From Pseudomonas sp. RIT288 (lineage in GTDB: Bacteria; Pseudomonadota; Gammaproteobacteria; Pseudomonadales; Pseudomonadaceae): a stretch of DNA of 64,000 nucleotides. Position numbers and translations under genes: made by a program. This document shows, piece by piece, positions 38,131 through 45,482 of this stretch. Location of the stretch: NCBI RefSeq assembly GCF_000631985.1, contig NZ_JFYN01000001.1, positions 725,908 through 789,907 on the forward strand. The letters are read 5' to 3'. Every line of letters begins with the position of its first letter. Positions within the stretch are counted from its first letter, which is position 1. A model generated the notes under the pieces. It did not search any database, had not been told where the DNA came from, and saw only the letters and a list, made by a program, of their open reading frames with translations.

Positions 38131-39189
38131 CTAAATCAACGACATCTGGCGACCCGGCGGACAGAAGGCCGTGCAGTCGAGGTTATAGCCCTCACGGTGG
38201 TTTAGACCGAGACGTTTAATGGCTTTGGCGAAACGTTGCGCGAGCAGGTCGGCGAATGGCCCCTCGCCGCGCATCCGCGCACCGAACCGGCTGTCGTAGA
38301 GCTCACCGCCTCGGCTCTGGCGGATCAGGCTCAGGACATGAGCCGCGCGCTGCGGATAGTGCGCCTGCAGCCACTCCTCGAACAACGGCGCCACCTCCAG
38401 CGGCAGGCGCAGCATCATGTAGGCGGCGCTTTGCGCACCGGCGGCGTGAGCCTCGGTCAGCAGACTCTCGATTTCGCTGTCGTTGATCATTGGAATCATC
38501 GGCGAACACAGCACCCCAACCGGGATCCCCGCTTCACGCATCACCCGGATCGCCCGCAAGCGTGCTTTCGGTGCAGCGGCTCGCGGTTCGAGGATACGTT
38601 TGAGTTCATCGTCGAGGGTGGTCAGGCTGATCATCACCGCCACCAGCCGCTGCTGCGCCAGCTCGGTGAGCAGGTCGAGATCGCGCAAAATCAGCGATCC
38701 CTTGGTGACGATGGTGACCGGGTGCTTATAGCGCAACAGCACTTCAAGGGTCTGGCGGGTGATCCTGTGCTCGCGCTCGATGGGCTGATACGGATCGGTG
38801 TTGGAGCCAAGATTGATCGGAGCGCATTGATAACCGCGTTTGCTCAACTGTTCCTCAAGCACCTGCGCGGCGTTGGTCTTGGCGATCAGCCGGGTTTCGA
38901 AATCCAGCCCCGGCGACATGTCCCAATAGGCGTGGCTCGGTCGCGCGTAGCAGTAGATACAGCCGTGCTCGCAGCCGCGATAGGGATTGATCGAGCGGTC
39001 GAAGGGCAGGTCTGGCGAGGTGTTGCGGGTGATGATGGTTTTCGCGGTTTCGATCATCACCTCGGTGTTCTGCGTCTCGGGCACTTCCTGATACCAGCCG
39101 TCATCCTCGACCACCGAACGATTCGGCGCGAAGCGGTTGTGCGGGTTGGTCGCGGTGCCGCGACCGCGGGGAGGCAATGGCGTGTGCAT
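38131..39189 (-). CDS. radical SAM protein, SOS-box regulated (PA0069-like)
   Basis: 352 aa. The 4Fe-4S motif C-x3-C-x2-C is CEHGCIYCY, preceded by NPYRG as in the spore-photoproduct-lyase-related radical SAM group. A TIM-barrel follows (LGSNTDPYQPIE, VTIVTKGSLILRD). The substrate is unknown. I chose the ATG at 39189 (MHTPLPPRGRG), with AGGA upstream; the frame is open to 39348 without support. A LexA-type palindrome lies 18-33 bp upstream, so damage-inducible expression is likely. I recall the P. aeruginosa orthologue being listed in the SOS regulon. Confidence 0.88.
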   Translation of the reverse strand: MHTPLPPRGRGTATNPHNRFAPNRSVVEDDGWYQEVPETQNTEVMIETAKTIITRNTSPDLPFDRSINPYRGCEHGCIYCYARPSHAYWDMSPGLDFETRLIAKTNAAQVLEEQLSKRGYQCAPINLGSNTDPYQPIEREHRITRQTLEVLLRYKHPVTIVTKGSLILRDLDLLTELAQQRLVAVMISLTTLDDELKRILEPRAAAPKARLRAIRVMREAGIPVGVLCSPMIPMINDSEIESLLTEAHAAGAQSAAYMMLRLPLEVAPLFEEWLQAHYPQRAAHVLSLIRQSRGGELYDSRFGARMRGEGPFADLLAQRFAKAIKRLGLNHREGYNLDCTAFCPPGRQMSLI

Positions 39190-39206
39190 CGGATGTGTCC
39201 TGATTG

Positions 39207-39222
39207 CTGTATGTGCATACAG
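39207..39222. promoter_or_regulatory. LexA (SOS) box
   Basis: CTGTATGTGCATACAG is a perfect 16-bp palindrome fitting CTGT-N8-ACAG with the alternating core typical of LexA boxes. It lies immediately upstream of the radical SAM gene. Confidence 0.85.
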
Positions 39223-39327
39223 TATCGCCGGCGCGAGCAAACAGCCAGTGCCGTTCGGCGATTCGGAGCATGTGATCAGGTTATCCGGTTTACTGATTGG
39301 CCAATTTTTATTGCAATCCGGAGACAC

Positions 39328-39411
39328 ATGTTTCAAGTAGCAGTACAACTTGCGATGTCGTTAGTATTCGCCTTGTTGTCATTCTGCTATTCAATATTTA
39401 AAAGGATTTAA
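39328..39411 (+). CDS. possible 27-aa membrane micro-ORF
   Basis: ATG with GGAG four bases upstream. The 27 codons encode a hydrophobic helix with a basic end (MFQVAVQLAMSL to IFKRI). Its TAA lies two bases before the ATG of the next gene, and both could be on one mRNA. Short length and lack of comparison keep confidence low. It could instead be untranslated leader. Confidence 0.3.
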   Translation: MFQVAVQLAMSLVFALLSFCYSIFKRI

Positions 39412-39413
39412 AC

Positions 39414-39716
39414 ATGTCTAACGTTAACCCTCGTGGCATCTTTCTACAGAAACTTGGTCCGACTCCGGTTGATCCGGATGAAGTGCTGGTGTCCATGCAG
39501 TTTGCGCTGAAGCAATCCGGCTGGGATGCGGAAAAATCCGTGCCGACCGTCTCTCTGCTGGATTCGCAGATTATCATTGCGTCCTCCTATGACGGTGGTA
39601 AAACCTTCGATGTGCGCAATGAAAAAGATGTCGATGGTGACGGTGATATCGATGCCGATGACAAGGCCAAGTTGCTGGCGTTGGCCAAGGCTTATGTAAG
39701 TATCATGAGTCCGTAA
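39414..39716 (+). CDS. small EF-hand/dockerin-like protein A
   Basis: 100 aa, no signal peptide or membrane helix. The C-terminal third holds a calcium-loop-like motif DVDGDGDIDADDKAK (Asp at loop positions 1, 3, 5, 7, 9 and 12, with Gly6 and Ile8), followed by a helix LLALAKAYVSI. The N-terminal 60 residues match nothing I know. AAAAGGATT precedes the ATG. A terminator follows at 39741-39773. The related protein encoded at 40032 shares the motif and its spacing. The region is visibly AT-richer than the flanking genome, which suggests acquisition. Calcium binding is inferred from the motif only. Confidence 0.75.
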   Translation: MSNVNPRGIFLQKLGPTPVDPDEVLVSMQFALKQSGWDAEKSVPTVSLLDSQIIIASSYDGGKTFDVRNEKDVDGDGDIDADDKAKLLALAKAYVSIMSP

Positions 39717-39740
39717 GCTGACGGCTATCAATGCAAAAAG

Positions 39741-39773
39741 CCCTGCATGATTCCTGCGTGCAGGGTTTTCTTT
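39741..39773 (+). terminator. intrinsic terminator of small EF-hand-like gene A
   Basis: CCCTGCA (39741-39747) and TGCAGGG (39759-39765) with an 11-nt loop, followed by TTTTCTTT, 24 bp after the stop. Confidence 0.85.
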
Positions 39774-40031
39774 CGGACAGTGTTTCGTCGACACCGTAGC
39801 CAGCATGTCAGCATTTAATACAAACTTTAAAAGCTCTCATTAAAGCGAGCATCTACTGTCAGAGTTGGCAGGTGTATGCATTTACAGCACGGGTGGCTCA
39901 AGTTTGCTGACTGGATGTTTGTACACCCTGTCAGGTTTGACAGTAGACCGGATTTTTCCCACTCGTTAACTTCCGTAAACTGCGAAAGATTACCGATTGG
40001 CGCAGTTCAATCAACGGAAGGATTTACCGTT
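39774..40031. other. AT-rich gap between the two EF-hand-like genes
   Basis: No gene is supported; the in-frame extension upstream of 40032 lacks a ribosome site. It contains an imperfect inverted repeat listed separately. It presumably carries the promoter of the second small gene, since the first ends in a terminator. Confidence 0.5.
39852..39947. repeat. imperfect 26-bp inverted repeat, 45-nt loop
   Basis: The left arm 39852-39876 and right arm 39922-39947 match at 21 of 26 aligned positions, with one gap. The outer ten bases (TCTACTGTCA / TGACAGTAGA) and the inner six (GGTGTA / TACACC) are exact. No target-site duplication flanks it. It could be an mRNA leader structure, an operator pair or a small element remnant. 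Confidence 0.5.
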
Positions 40032-40301
40032 ATGACTATCAGGGTATTGCTGGAAATTGTGGATAGTGACAAAGACGGGAATCCGGAAGTCGCGATTTAT
40101 CACTTCAATGAAGACGCCACTGAAATGATCGATTACGACTACTCGTTGTTCGCTTCATCGTCGGAAGCTAACGGTCGTTATGACTTGATTTCCGAAGACG
40201 TCCTCGATGGTGATGGCGACGTCGATAAATACGACAAGAAGCTCTACTTGCAGTTGGCCGATGCTTTTGCGCAGTTCAAGGGTTTTCAGTCCAGGCGTTG
40301 A
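40032..40301 (+). CDS. small EF-hand/dockerin-like protein B
   Basis: 89 aa, no signal peptide. It has two DxDxDG-type loops: DSDKDGNPE near residues 11-19 and LDGDGDVDKYDKK in the C-terminal part. The last 35 residues align without gaps to protein A (pattern Y/F-D, E, DGDGD-I/V-D, DK, L-x-L-A). This indicates a paralogous pair, or tandem genes of one family. GGAAGGATT lies upstream of the ATG. The rest is unknown. A two-loop calcium-binding domain is plausible for B but unproven. Confidence 0.75.
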   Translation: MTIRVLLEIVDSDKDGNPEVAIYHFNEDATEMIDYDYSLFASSSEANGRYDLISEDVLDGDGDVDKYDKKLYLQLADAFAQFKGFQSRR

Positions 40302-40356
40302 ATTGTCCGCTGACACAACAAAGCGTTAATGCCATGTCAGCGGTACTCACGTCTCG

Positions 40357-41655
40357 TTAATGCGAAGAGACTTGCCCCAGATCATCCCCGGAAGTGGTCT
40401 GCATATCATTCTTGCGCAGGCTTTCGACGTCGGCAGCCTTCACCGGCGCCCCTTTGTTGCCCCAACTGCCACGGATAAAGCTCACCACATCCGCCACTTC
40501 CTGATCCGACAACCGCCAGGCGAAACCCGGCATGGTGAAGGTCGAGGGTGCCGTGTGCGTTGCCGGCAGGGTGCCGCCCTTGAGTACGATGTGGATCAGC
40601 GAGGTCGGATCCTCCGATTGCAGCACCGGATTGCCTGCCAGCGCCGGGAACACCCGGGTGTAGCCGTGGCCGTCGGTACGGTGACAGGCCGCGCAGTTGT
40701 CGATGTACACCGCTGCGCCGCGTTGACGGTCGTCGCCGTTCCACAGGGCTTTGGCCGCTTTCGCGTCGTACTGGTGCGGCTGGTCCGCCGGATCATTGGC
40801 CGGCAGCGACTTGAGGTAGCGGGCGATCGCGGTCAGGTCGGCGTCGGTCATGTATTGCATGCTGTGAGTGACCACATCGCTCATGCCGCCGAACACTGCA
40901 CTGCGGTCGCTGCGGCCGGTCTTGAGAAATTGCACCAGCTGCTCTTCGCTCCAGCTGCCCAGCCCATCCTTGTGATCACCCCGCAGACTTTTGGCGATCC
41001 AGCCTTCCAGCGGCGCACTGCCGGCGAGGAAGTTCTTGCCGTCCGCCGCGCTCAGGGATTTTTCCTGCATGGTCAGCGCCCGTGGCGTATGGCAGGCGCC
41101 GCAATGGCCGAGGCCTTCGACCAGATAGGCGCCGCGATCGATCACCGGATCATCCGAGGTGGCCTTGTAGTCCTCGACCTTCGGCGCAAACAGCCAGCGC
41201 CAGCCCATCAGCGGCCAGCGCATGCTCAGCGGCCATGGAATGTCGCTGGCCTTGTTCTCCTGCGCCACCGGTTCGACACCGTGCATGAAGTAGGCGTACA
41301 GCGCCTGCATGTCGGTTTCGCTGACCCGGGCGTAGGACGGATATGGCATCGCCGGGTACAACGTACTACCGTTTTTGGCGACGCCGTGGCGCACCGCTTT
41401 GTCGAAGTCCTCGAAGCTGTAATCACCGACGCCGGTTTTGTCCGGGGTGATGTTGGTCGAGTAGATCGTGCCGATCGGCGTTTCCATTGGCAGGCCGCCG
41501 GCGAACGGTTTGCCGCCCTTGGCAGTGTGGCAGGCCACGCAGTCACCCGCGCGGGCGAGGTATTCGCCTTGTTTGTTCAACGCTTGATCGACGTTGGCGG
41601 CATGTACAGCAGCGCTGCCGAGCATGGCCAGGGTCGCGATAAGAATATTCTTCAT
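40357..41655 (-). CDS. triheme cytochrome c subunit of membrane gluconate-type dehydrogenase
   Basis: 432 aa. A signal peptide (cut after AAVHA) is followed by three heme c motifs, CVACH, CGACH and CAACH, as in the cytochrome subunit of FAD gluconate, 2-ketogluconate or sorbitol dehydrogenases. It passes electrons from the flavoprotein to ubiquinone. I used the second ATG (41655), because AAGGAG lies eight bases before it but only two before the ATG at 41661. It is the last gene of a three-gene operon, 12 bp after the flavoprotein gene. Confidence 0.92.
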   Translation of the reverse strand: MKNILIATLAMLGSAAVHAANVDQALNKQGEYLARAGDCVACHTAKGGKPFAGGLPMETPIGTIYSTNITPDKTGVGDYSFEDFDKAVRHGVAKNGSTLYPAMPYPSYARVSETDMQALYAYFMHGVEPVAQENKASDIPWPLSMRWPLMGWRWLFAPKVEDYKATSDDPVIDRGAYLVEGLGHCGACHTPRALTMQEKSLSAADGKNFLAGSAPLEGWIAKSLRGDHKDGLGSWSEEQLVQFLKTGRSDRSAVFGGMSDVVTHSMQYMTDADLTAIARYLKSLPANDPADQPHQYDAKAAKALWNGDDRQRGAAVYIDNCAACHRTDGHGYTRVFPALAGNPVLQSEDPTSLIHIVLKGGTLPATHTAPSTFTMPGFAWRLSDQEVADVVSFIRGSWGNKGAPVKAADVESLRKNDMQTTSGDDLGQVSSH

Positions 41656-41667
41656 GGTCATCGCTCC

Positions 41668-43452
41668 TTATGCCTGAACCAGCGGGCCGGGGTTTTTCAG
41701 GTACTGCTCGCGGATTGCCTTGGCCGACCAGTAGGTCAACGCCGCCACCAGCCCGGTCGGGTTGTAACCCAGACCCTGCGGGAACGCCGAAGCACCCGGC
41801 ACGAACACGTTGTGCACGTCCCAGCTCTGCAAGTAACGGTTCAGGGCGCTCTTCTTCGGATCGGTACCCATGATTGCGCCACCGTTGAGGTGGGTGGTCT
41901 GGTAGGCCGCGGTGTTGAAGTGATCACCGACCTGCTTGCCGATCACCGCGATGGCTTTCGGGCCCATGGCTTGAGCGACCTTGCCCATTTTCTCAACCAT
42001 GAAGCGGTTCATTTTGATGTCGTTTTCCTGCCAGTCGAAGGTCATGCGCAGCAGCGGCAAGCCGTAGGCGTCGCGGTACACCGGATCCAGATCGAGGTAG
42101 TTGCCACGGTAGGACTGATGCGCGCCGTGAGCGTCCATCGACACCTGGTGGGTGTAGTAATCGGCGGTCGCGCGTTTCCACTGGCTGCCCCAGGCCGGAG
42201 TACCGGGCGGGTTCGAGGTGCCGGCAATCGGGCGGCTGCCAGCCTGGTTGACCCACATTGGCGAGCCGCCGACGAAGCCATGCGGGCCGTGGTCGAAGTT
42301 GTCGGCGTTGAAATCATCCAGCGCCACACCGTTGCCGCCGGCCCCGATGAAGTTGTTGGTGTGGGTGTCCTTGTCGAAGAACGCCTTGATGGTCGCCATG
42401 TTCTGGTAGGCGAAGTTACGCCCGACCACGCCTTCCCCGCTGATCGGGTCGTACGGTTTGCCGATGCCGGAGAGCAGCATCAGTCGCACGTTGTGCAGCT
42501 GGAAGGCGCCAAGGATCACCAGATCCGCCGGTTGCTCGATCTCGCGGCCCTGGCCATCGATGTAGGTCACGCCGGTGGCCTTGGACTTGGTGCTGTCGAG
42601 GTTGACCCGCAGCACATGCGAGTTGGGCCGCAGCTCGAAGTTCGGCAGGGGTTTGAGCGCCGGCAGAATGTTCACGTTTGGCGACGCCTTGGAATACATG
42701 TAGCAAACGTAACCGCTGCAGAAACCGCAGAAGTTGCACGGGCCCATTTGTGCGCCGTAGGGATTGGTGTACGGGCCGGAGGTATTTGCCGACGGCAGGT
42801 TGTAGGGTTTGTAACCGACTTCTGTCGCCGCTTTGCCGAACAGCTGTGCGGAAACGGTGTTTTTCTGCGCCTCCAGCGGGAACGGATTGGAGCGATCCGG
42901 TGCGTAAGGGTTACCGCCCTTGCCCTGACCGACCAGTTGGCCCTTTACGGTCCAGGCCTGACCCGAGGTGCCGAAGACTTTTTCGGCGAAATCGAAGAAC
43001 GGCTCCAGCTCTTCATAGCTGACGCCGAAGTCCTGGATGGTCATGTCCTTGGGGATGAAGCTCTTGCCGTAACGCTCTTCGTAGTGGCTGCGCATGCGCA
43101 GTTCGATCGGATCGACGCGAAAGTGCACGCCCGACCAGTGCAAACCGGCGCCGCCGACGCCATTACCCGGCAGGAACGCACCCAACTGGCGGTTCGGCAG
43201 GGCGATGTCGTTGACGCTGTGGCGGATGGTGACGGTTTCTTTCGATATGTCCTGAAAGAGTTTTTTGCGCACGCTGTAGGTGAGTTCGTCGATCACCTGT
43301 GGATAGTTGCCGTCGGGGTAGGTGTCCTGCATCGGCCCGCGCTCCAGCGCCAGCACGTTGAGCCCGGCTTCGGTCAGCTCCTTGGCCATGATCGCGCCAG
43401 TCCAGCCAAAACCGACGATCACGGCGTCGACCTTCTTCATTACGGTTGCCAT
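41668..43452 (-). CDS. GMC flavoprotein subunit of membrane gluconate-type dehydrogenase
   Basis: 594 aa. The FAD-binding GxGxxG-like start is VDAVIVGFGWTGAIMAKELTE (split helix), then GNGVGGAGLHWSGV and the C-terminal GMC segment NPTGLVAALTYWSA with His in THLNGGAIMG. A four-cysteine cluster (CNFCGFCSGYVC) is typical of this subgroup, where it can bind an iron-sulfur cluster. It has no signal of its own; in this family export depends on the Tat signal of the small subunit encoded 2 bp upstream. D-gluconate oxidation to 2-ketogluconate is the likeliest reaction; other polyols or sugar acids are possible. Confidence 0.92.
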   Translation of the reverse strand: MATVMKKVDAVIVGFGWTGAIMAKELTEAGLNVLALERGPMQDTYPDGNYPQVIDELTYSVRKKLFQDISKETVTIRHSVNDIALPNRQLGAFLPGNGVGGAGLHWSGVHFRVDPIELRMRSHYEERYGKSFIPKDMTIQDFGVSYEELEPFFDFAEKVFGTSGQAWTVKGQLVGQGKGGNPYAPDRSNPFPLEAQKNTVSAQLFGKAATEVGYKPYNLPSANTSGPYTNPYGAQMGPCNFCGFCSGYVCYMYSKASPNVNILPALKPLPNFELRPNSHVLRVNLDSTKSKATGVTYIDGQGREIEQPADLVILGAFQLHNVRLMLLSGIGKPYDPISGEGVVGRNFAYQNMATIKAFFDKDTHTNNFIGAGGNGVALDDFNADNFDHGPHGFVGGSPMWVNQAGSRPIAGTSNPPGTPAWGSQWKRATADYYTHQVSMDAHGAHQSYRGNYLDLDPVYRDAYGLPLLRMTFDWQENDIKMNRFMVEKMGKVAQAMGPKAIAVIGKQVGDHFNTAAYQTTHLNGGAIMGTDPKKSALNRYLQSWDVHNVFVPGASAFPQGLGYNPTGLVAALTYWSAKAIREQYLKNPGPLVQA

Positions 43453-43454
43453 GC

Positions 43455-44201
43455 TCAAGCCCTCTCGCCGCGAATCGAAACTGCCGGGAAGGGGTATTGC
43501 TCGTTGCGTTCCACCCAATCCATGAAATCGGCGCGGGCGCCGGGGAAGCCGATCATGGTCCAGCCGACCATGCCTTTATTGCCGCCGTGGATCGGGTCGC
43601 AGAAGAACCCTTCCTTGGTGTTTTGCAGCAGCAGGCTGAAGAAAATCTTCGCCGGAACCGCATCGAACTGCGGCTTGCCGGCTTCGAGCTGTTTGAGCAA
43701 ATCTTCTCGGGTAGCGCTGTCTTGCTCGGCAAATGTTTTACCGTTGAGCGATTTTGCCCACTGATCCGTGGCAGCGATGCCCAGGCGATAGATCTCTTTT
43801 GGCACCAGTTTGCTCTGCCAGCCCATCTCCGGCGCAGCGTCGGCGTTGAACGGACCTTGCATGTACCAAAGCGCACCGGCGGCGTACGGGGTGTTCATCT
43901 GGCGGTCGATGTATTCCGGCACGCCGGCTTCCAGGGCCCCCGGGCCTTGCTCGTCATTGGGGATCAGGTGCGCTACGGCAGCGTTGATGAAGGCCCATTC
44001 CTCGGCGGTGAAATAGCTCGGCTGGTAAGCGCTGGCGTCAGCCTTGGCCGGTGTTGCTGCTGGCGCCACCGGGGCCGCTTCAGGCGCAGCTTGCAACACG
44101 CTGCTGCCCAGACCGGTGCCGGCGAGGGTGACCACGGGAATCAGGGTCAGGGATTTGCGCAAGAACTCACGCCGCGGGTTGTCTCGATCTGCATCAGACA
44201 T
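43455..44201 (-). CDS. small (gamma) subunit with Tat signal, gluconate 2-dehydrogenase subunit 3
   Basis: 248 aa. The Tat signal NPRREFLRKSLTLIP is followed by a hydrophobic segment and the subunit-3 domain (AEEWAFINAAVAHLIPNDEQGPG, FFSLLLQNTKEGFFCDP). It escorts the flavoprotein across the membrane. The ATG at 44201 (MSDADRDNP) was chosen because the Tat signal follows directly; the open frame extends to 44315. It is the first gene of the gamma-alpha-cytochrome c operon. Confidence 0.92.
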   Translation of the reverse strand: MSDADRDNPRREFLRKSLTLIPVVTLAGTGLGSSVLQAAPEAAPVAPAATPAKADASAYQPSYFTAEEWAFINAAVAHLIPNDEQGPGALEAGVPEYIDRQMNTPYAAGALWYMQGPFNADAAPEMGWQSKLVPKEIYRLGIAATDQWAKSLNGKTFAEQDSATREDLLKQLEAGKPQFDAVPAKIFFSLLLQNTKEGFFCDPIHGGNKGMVGWTMIGFPGARADFMDWVERNEQYPFPAVSIRGERA

Positions 44202-44507
44202 GGGGGTGCACCTCATCAGGCATTGATAGTTGTCCGTTTCTGCGAACGGCTTGAGCATTTTTTCGTCGCGGCGTGGCCCGGTGGTTGGCCGGGAAAAGGG
44301 GGACGCCTGCAACATCGTGTGACAAATGGTAGCAGGCTATGCATCGGGTTGAACCGATTCAGCGGAAAAAGCCGCCTATTTTTACGCGACGCTCAATGAA
44401 ATCGCACGGATTCACAATTCTTTGACAAGTGCCTCACAGGGCTTTGACCGGCAGACGTGGAAGCTGCAAGGCCTTTCATTGATGAATTCCGATACGGTCA
44501 GCCCAGC
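44202..44507. other. divergent promoter region, dehydrogenase and phosphatase
   Basis: 306 bp. It holds a TTGACA-like hexamer near 44421 but no clear -10 at the right distance. No palindrome of known type was seen. No gene is supported. Confidence 0.4.
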
Positions 44508-45152
44508 ATGTCTCAAGTGCGCCTTTTTCCTGCTTTGTGTTTGTCGCTTGTTGCCCTGTTGCACTTGATGCCGGCCCAGGCTGACGCTGCTGTCACATCG
44601 CGCCCGCCGGAGTGGGCGCAACCGGTTGAAGTGCAGTACAACCTGTTCCAGATGTCGCCGACGCTGTACCGCAGCGCCTTGCCGGATGGCGGCGCAGTGC
44701 CGTTACTGAAGAACCTCAAAGTGGCGACGGTGATTAACTTCCTGCCGGAAGCTGACAGCAGCTGGCTGTCCGAGCCGGGCATCAATCAAGTACAACTGCC
44801 TTATCGCACCAACCATGTCGATGACGCGGATGTGCTCAAGACGCTGCGTGCGATTCAGGCCGCCGAAGCCAATGGCCCGGTGCTGATGCACTGCAAACAT
44901 GGTTCCGACCGCACCGGCCTGATGGCGGCGATGTACCGGATCGTGGTGCAGGGCTGGAGCAAGGAAGACGCGCTGAACGAAATGACGCAGGGCGGTTTTG
45001 GTGAAAGCGGCCATTTCAAGGATGGCGTGCGTTATGTGATGCAGGCTGATGTCGACAAACTGCGCACCGCGCTGGCCAACGGCGACTGCAGCACCAGTGC
45101 GTTTGCCACCTGCTCGATGAAGAGCTGGTTCCAGTCGGTCAACCTCAAGTAA
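44508..45152 (+). CDS. tpbA: periplasmic dual-specificity/tyrosine phosphatase, TpbA-like
   Basis: 214 aa. A signal peptide ends near AQADA. The catalytic P-loop is HCKHGSDRTG (Cys nucleophile and Arg five residues on), with general-acid candidates in NHVDDADVL. Sequence around MSPTLYRSALP, GPVLMHCKHG and MYRIVVQGW is very close to what I know of P. aeruginosa TpbA, which dephosphorylates the TpbB cyclase and lowers c-di-GMP. No tpbB-like neighbour is seen here. The start at 44508 gives a proper signal peptide; the earlier in-frame ATG does not. Confidence 0.85.
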   Translation: MSQVRLFPALCLSLVALLHLMPAQADAAVTSRPPEWAQPVEVQYNLFQMSPTLYRSALPDGGAVPLLKNLKVATVINFLPEADSSWLSEPGINQVQLPYRTNHVDDADVLKTLRAIQAAEANGPVLMHCKHGSDRTGLMAAMYRIVVQGWSKEDALNEMTQGGFGESGHFKDGVRYVMQADVDKLRTALANGDCSTSAFATCSMKSWFQSVNLK

Positions 45153-45158
45153 GCCGCA

Positions 45159-45185
45159 CCCTCCACGGCATTGCACCGTGGAGGG
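45159..45185. terminator. shared hairpin between convergent genes
   Basis: CCCTCCACGG and CCGTGGAGGG form a perfect 10-bp stem with a 7-nt loop, in the 45-bp gap between the tpbA and yheV-like stops. There is no T-run. Confidence 0.65.
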
Positions 45186-45197
45186 CCGTTCGCCGGC

Positions 45198-45482
45198 TCA
45201 GTCTTCGGACTTTTTCTTCAGCTTCGGATTCGGAAAGAACTGCACGGCCTGGACGGTCTTGTCCGGCGCCGGTTTGAACGCGCTGGTATTGACCCGCGTG
45301 CCCAGTTCTTTGGGAACCGACAGCCCCTGCTCGTTCAGCGTATCCGAGTAACCACAGGCCACGCACTCACGGTGCGGCACGCTGTCCTCGTTCCACATCA
45401 TCAGTTTGTCCGGCTCGCTGCACGCCGGGCAGACAGCCCCGGCGATAAAGCGCTTCTTGGTAATCACAGGTGCCTCACTCAT
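45198..45482 (-). CDS. YheV-like putative metal-binding protein
   Basis: 94 aa. Two CxxC knuckles (CPACSEPD and CVACGY) form a probable zinc ribbon, followed by a Lys-rich tail ending KLKKKSED. The family (YheV) is conserved next to prlC in gammaproteobacteria but has no proven function. Its ATG overlaps the prlC stop by four bases (ATGA), so the two are translationally coupled. Confidence 0.82.
   Translation of the reverse strand: MSEAPVITKKRFIAGAVCPACSEPDKLMMWNEDSVPHRECVACGYSDTLNEQGLSVPKELGTRVNTSAFKPAPDKTVQAVQFFPNPKLKKKSED

Noticed and set aside
40360..43764. 1134-codon open frame antisense to the gluconate-type dehydrogenase genes
   Set aside because: It spans two real, motif-complete genes and has no ribosome site or known domain.
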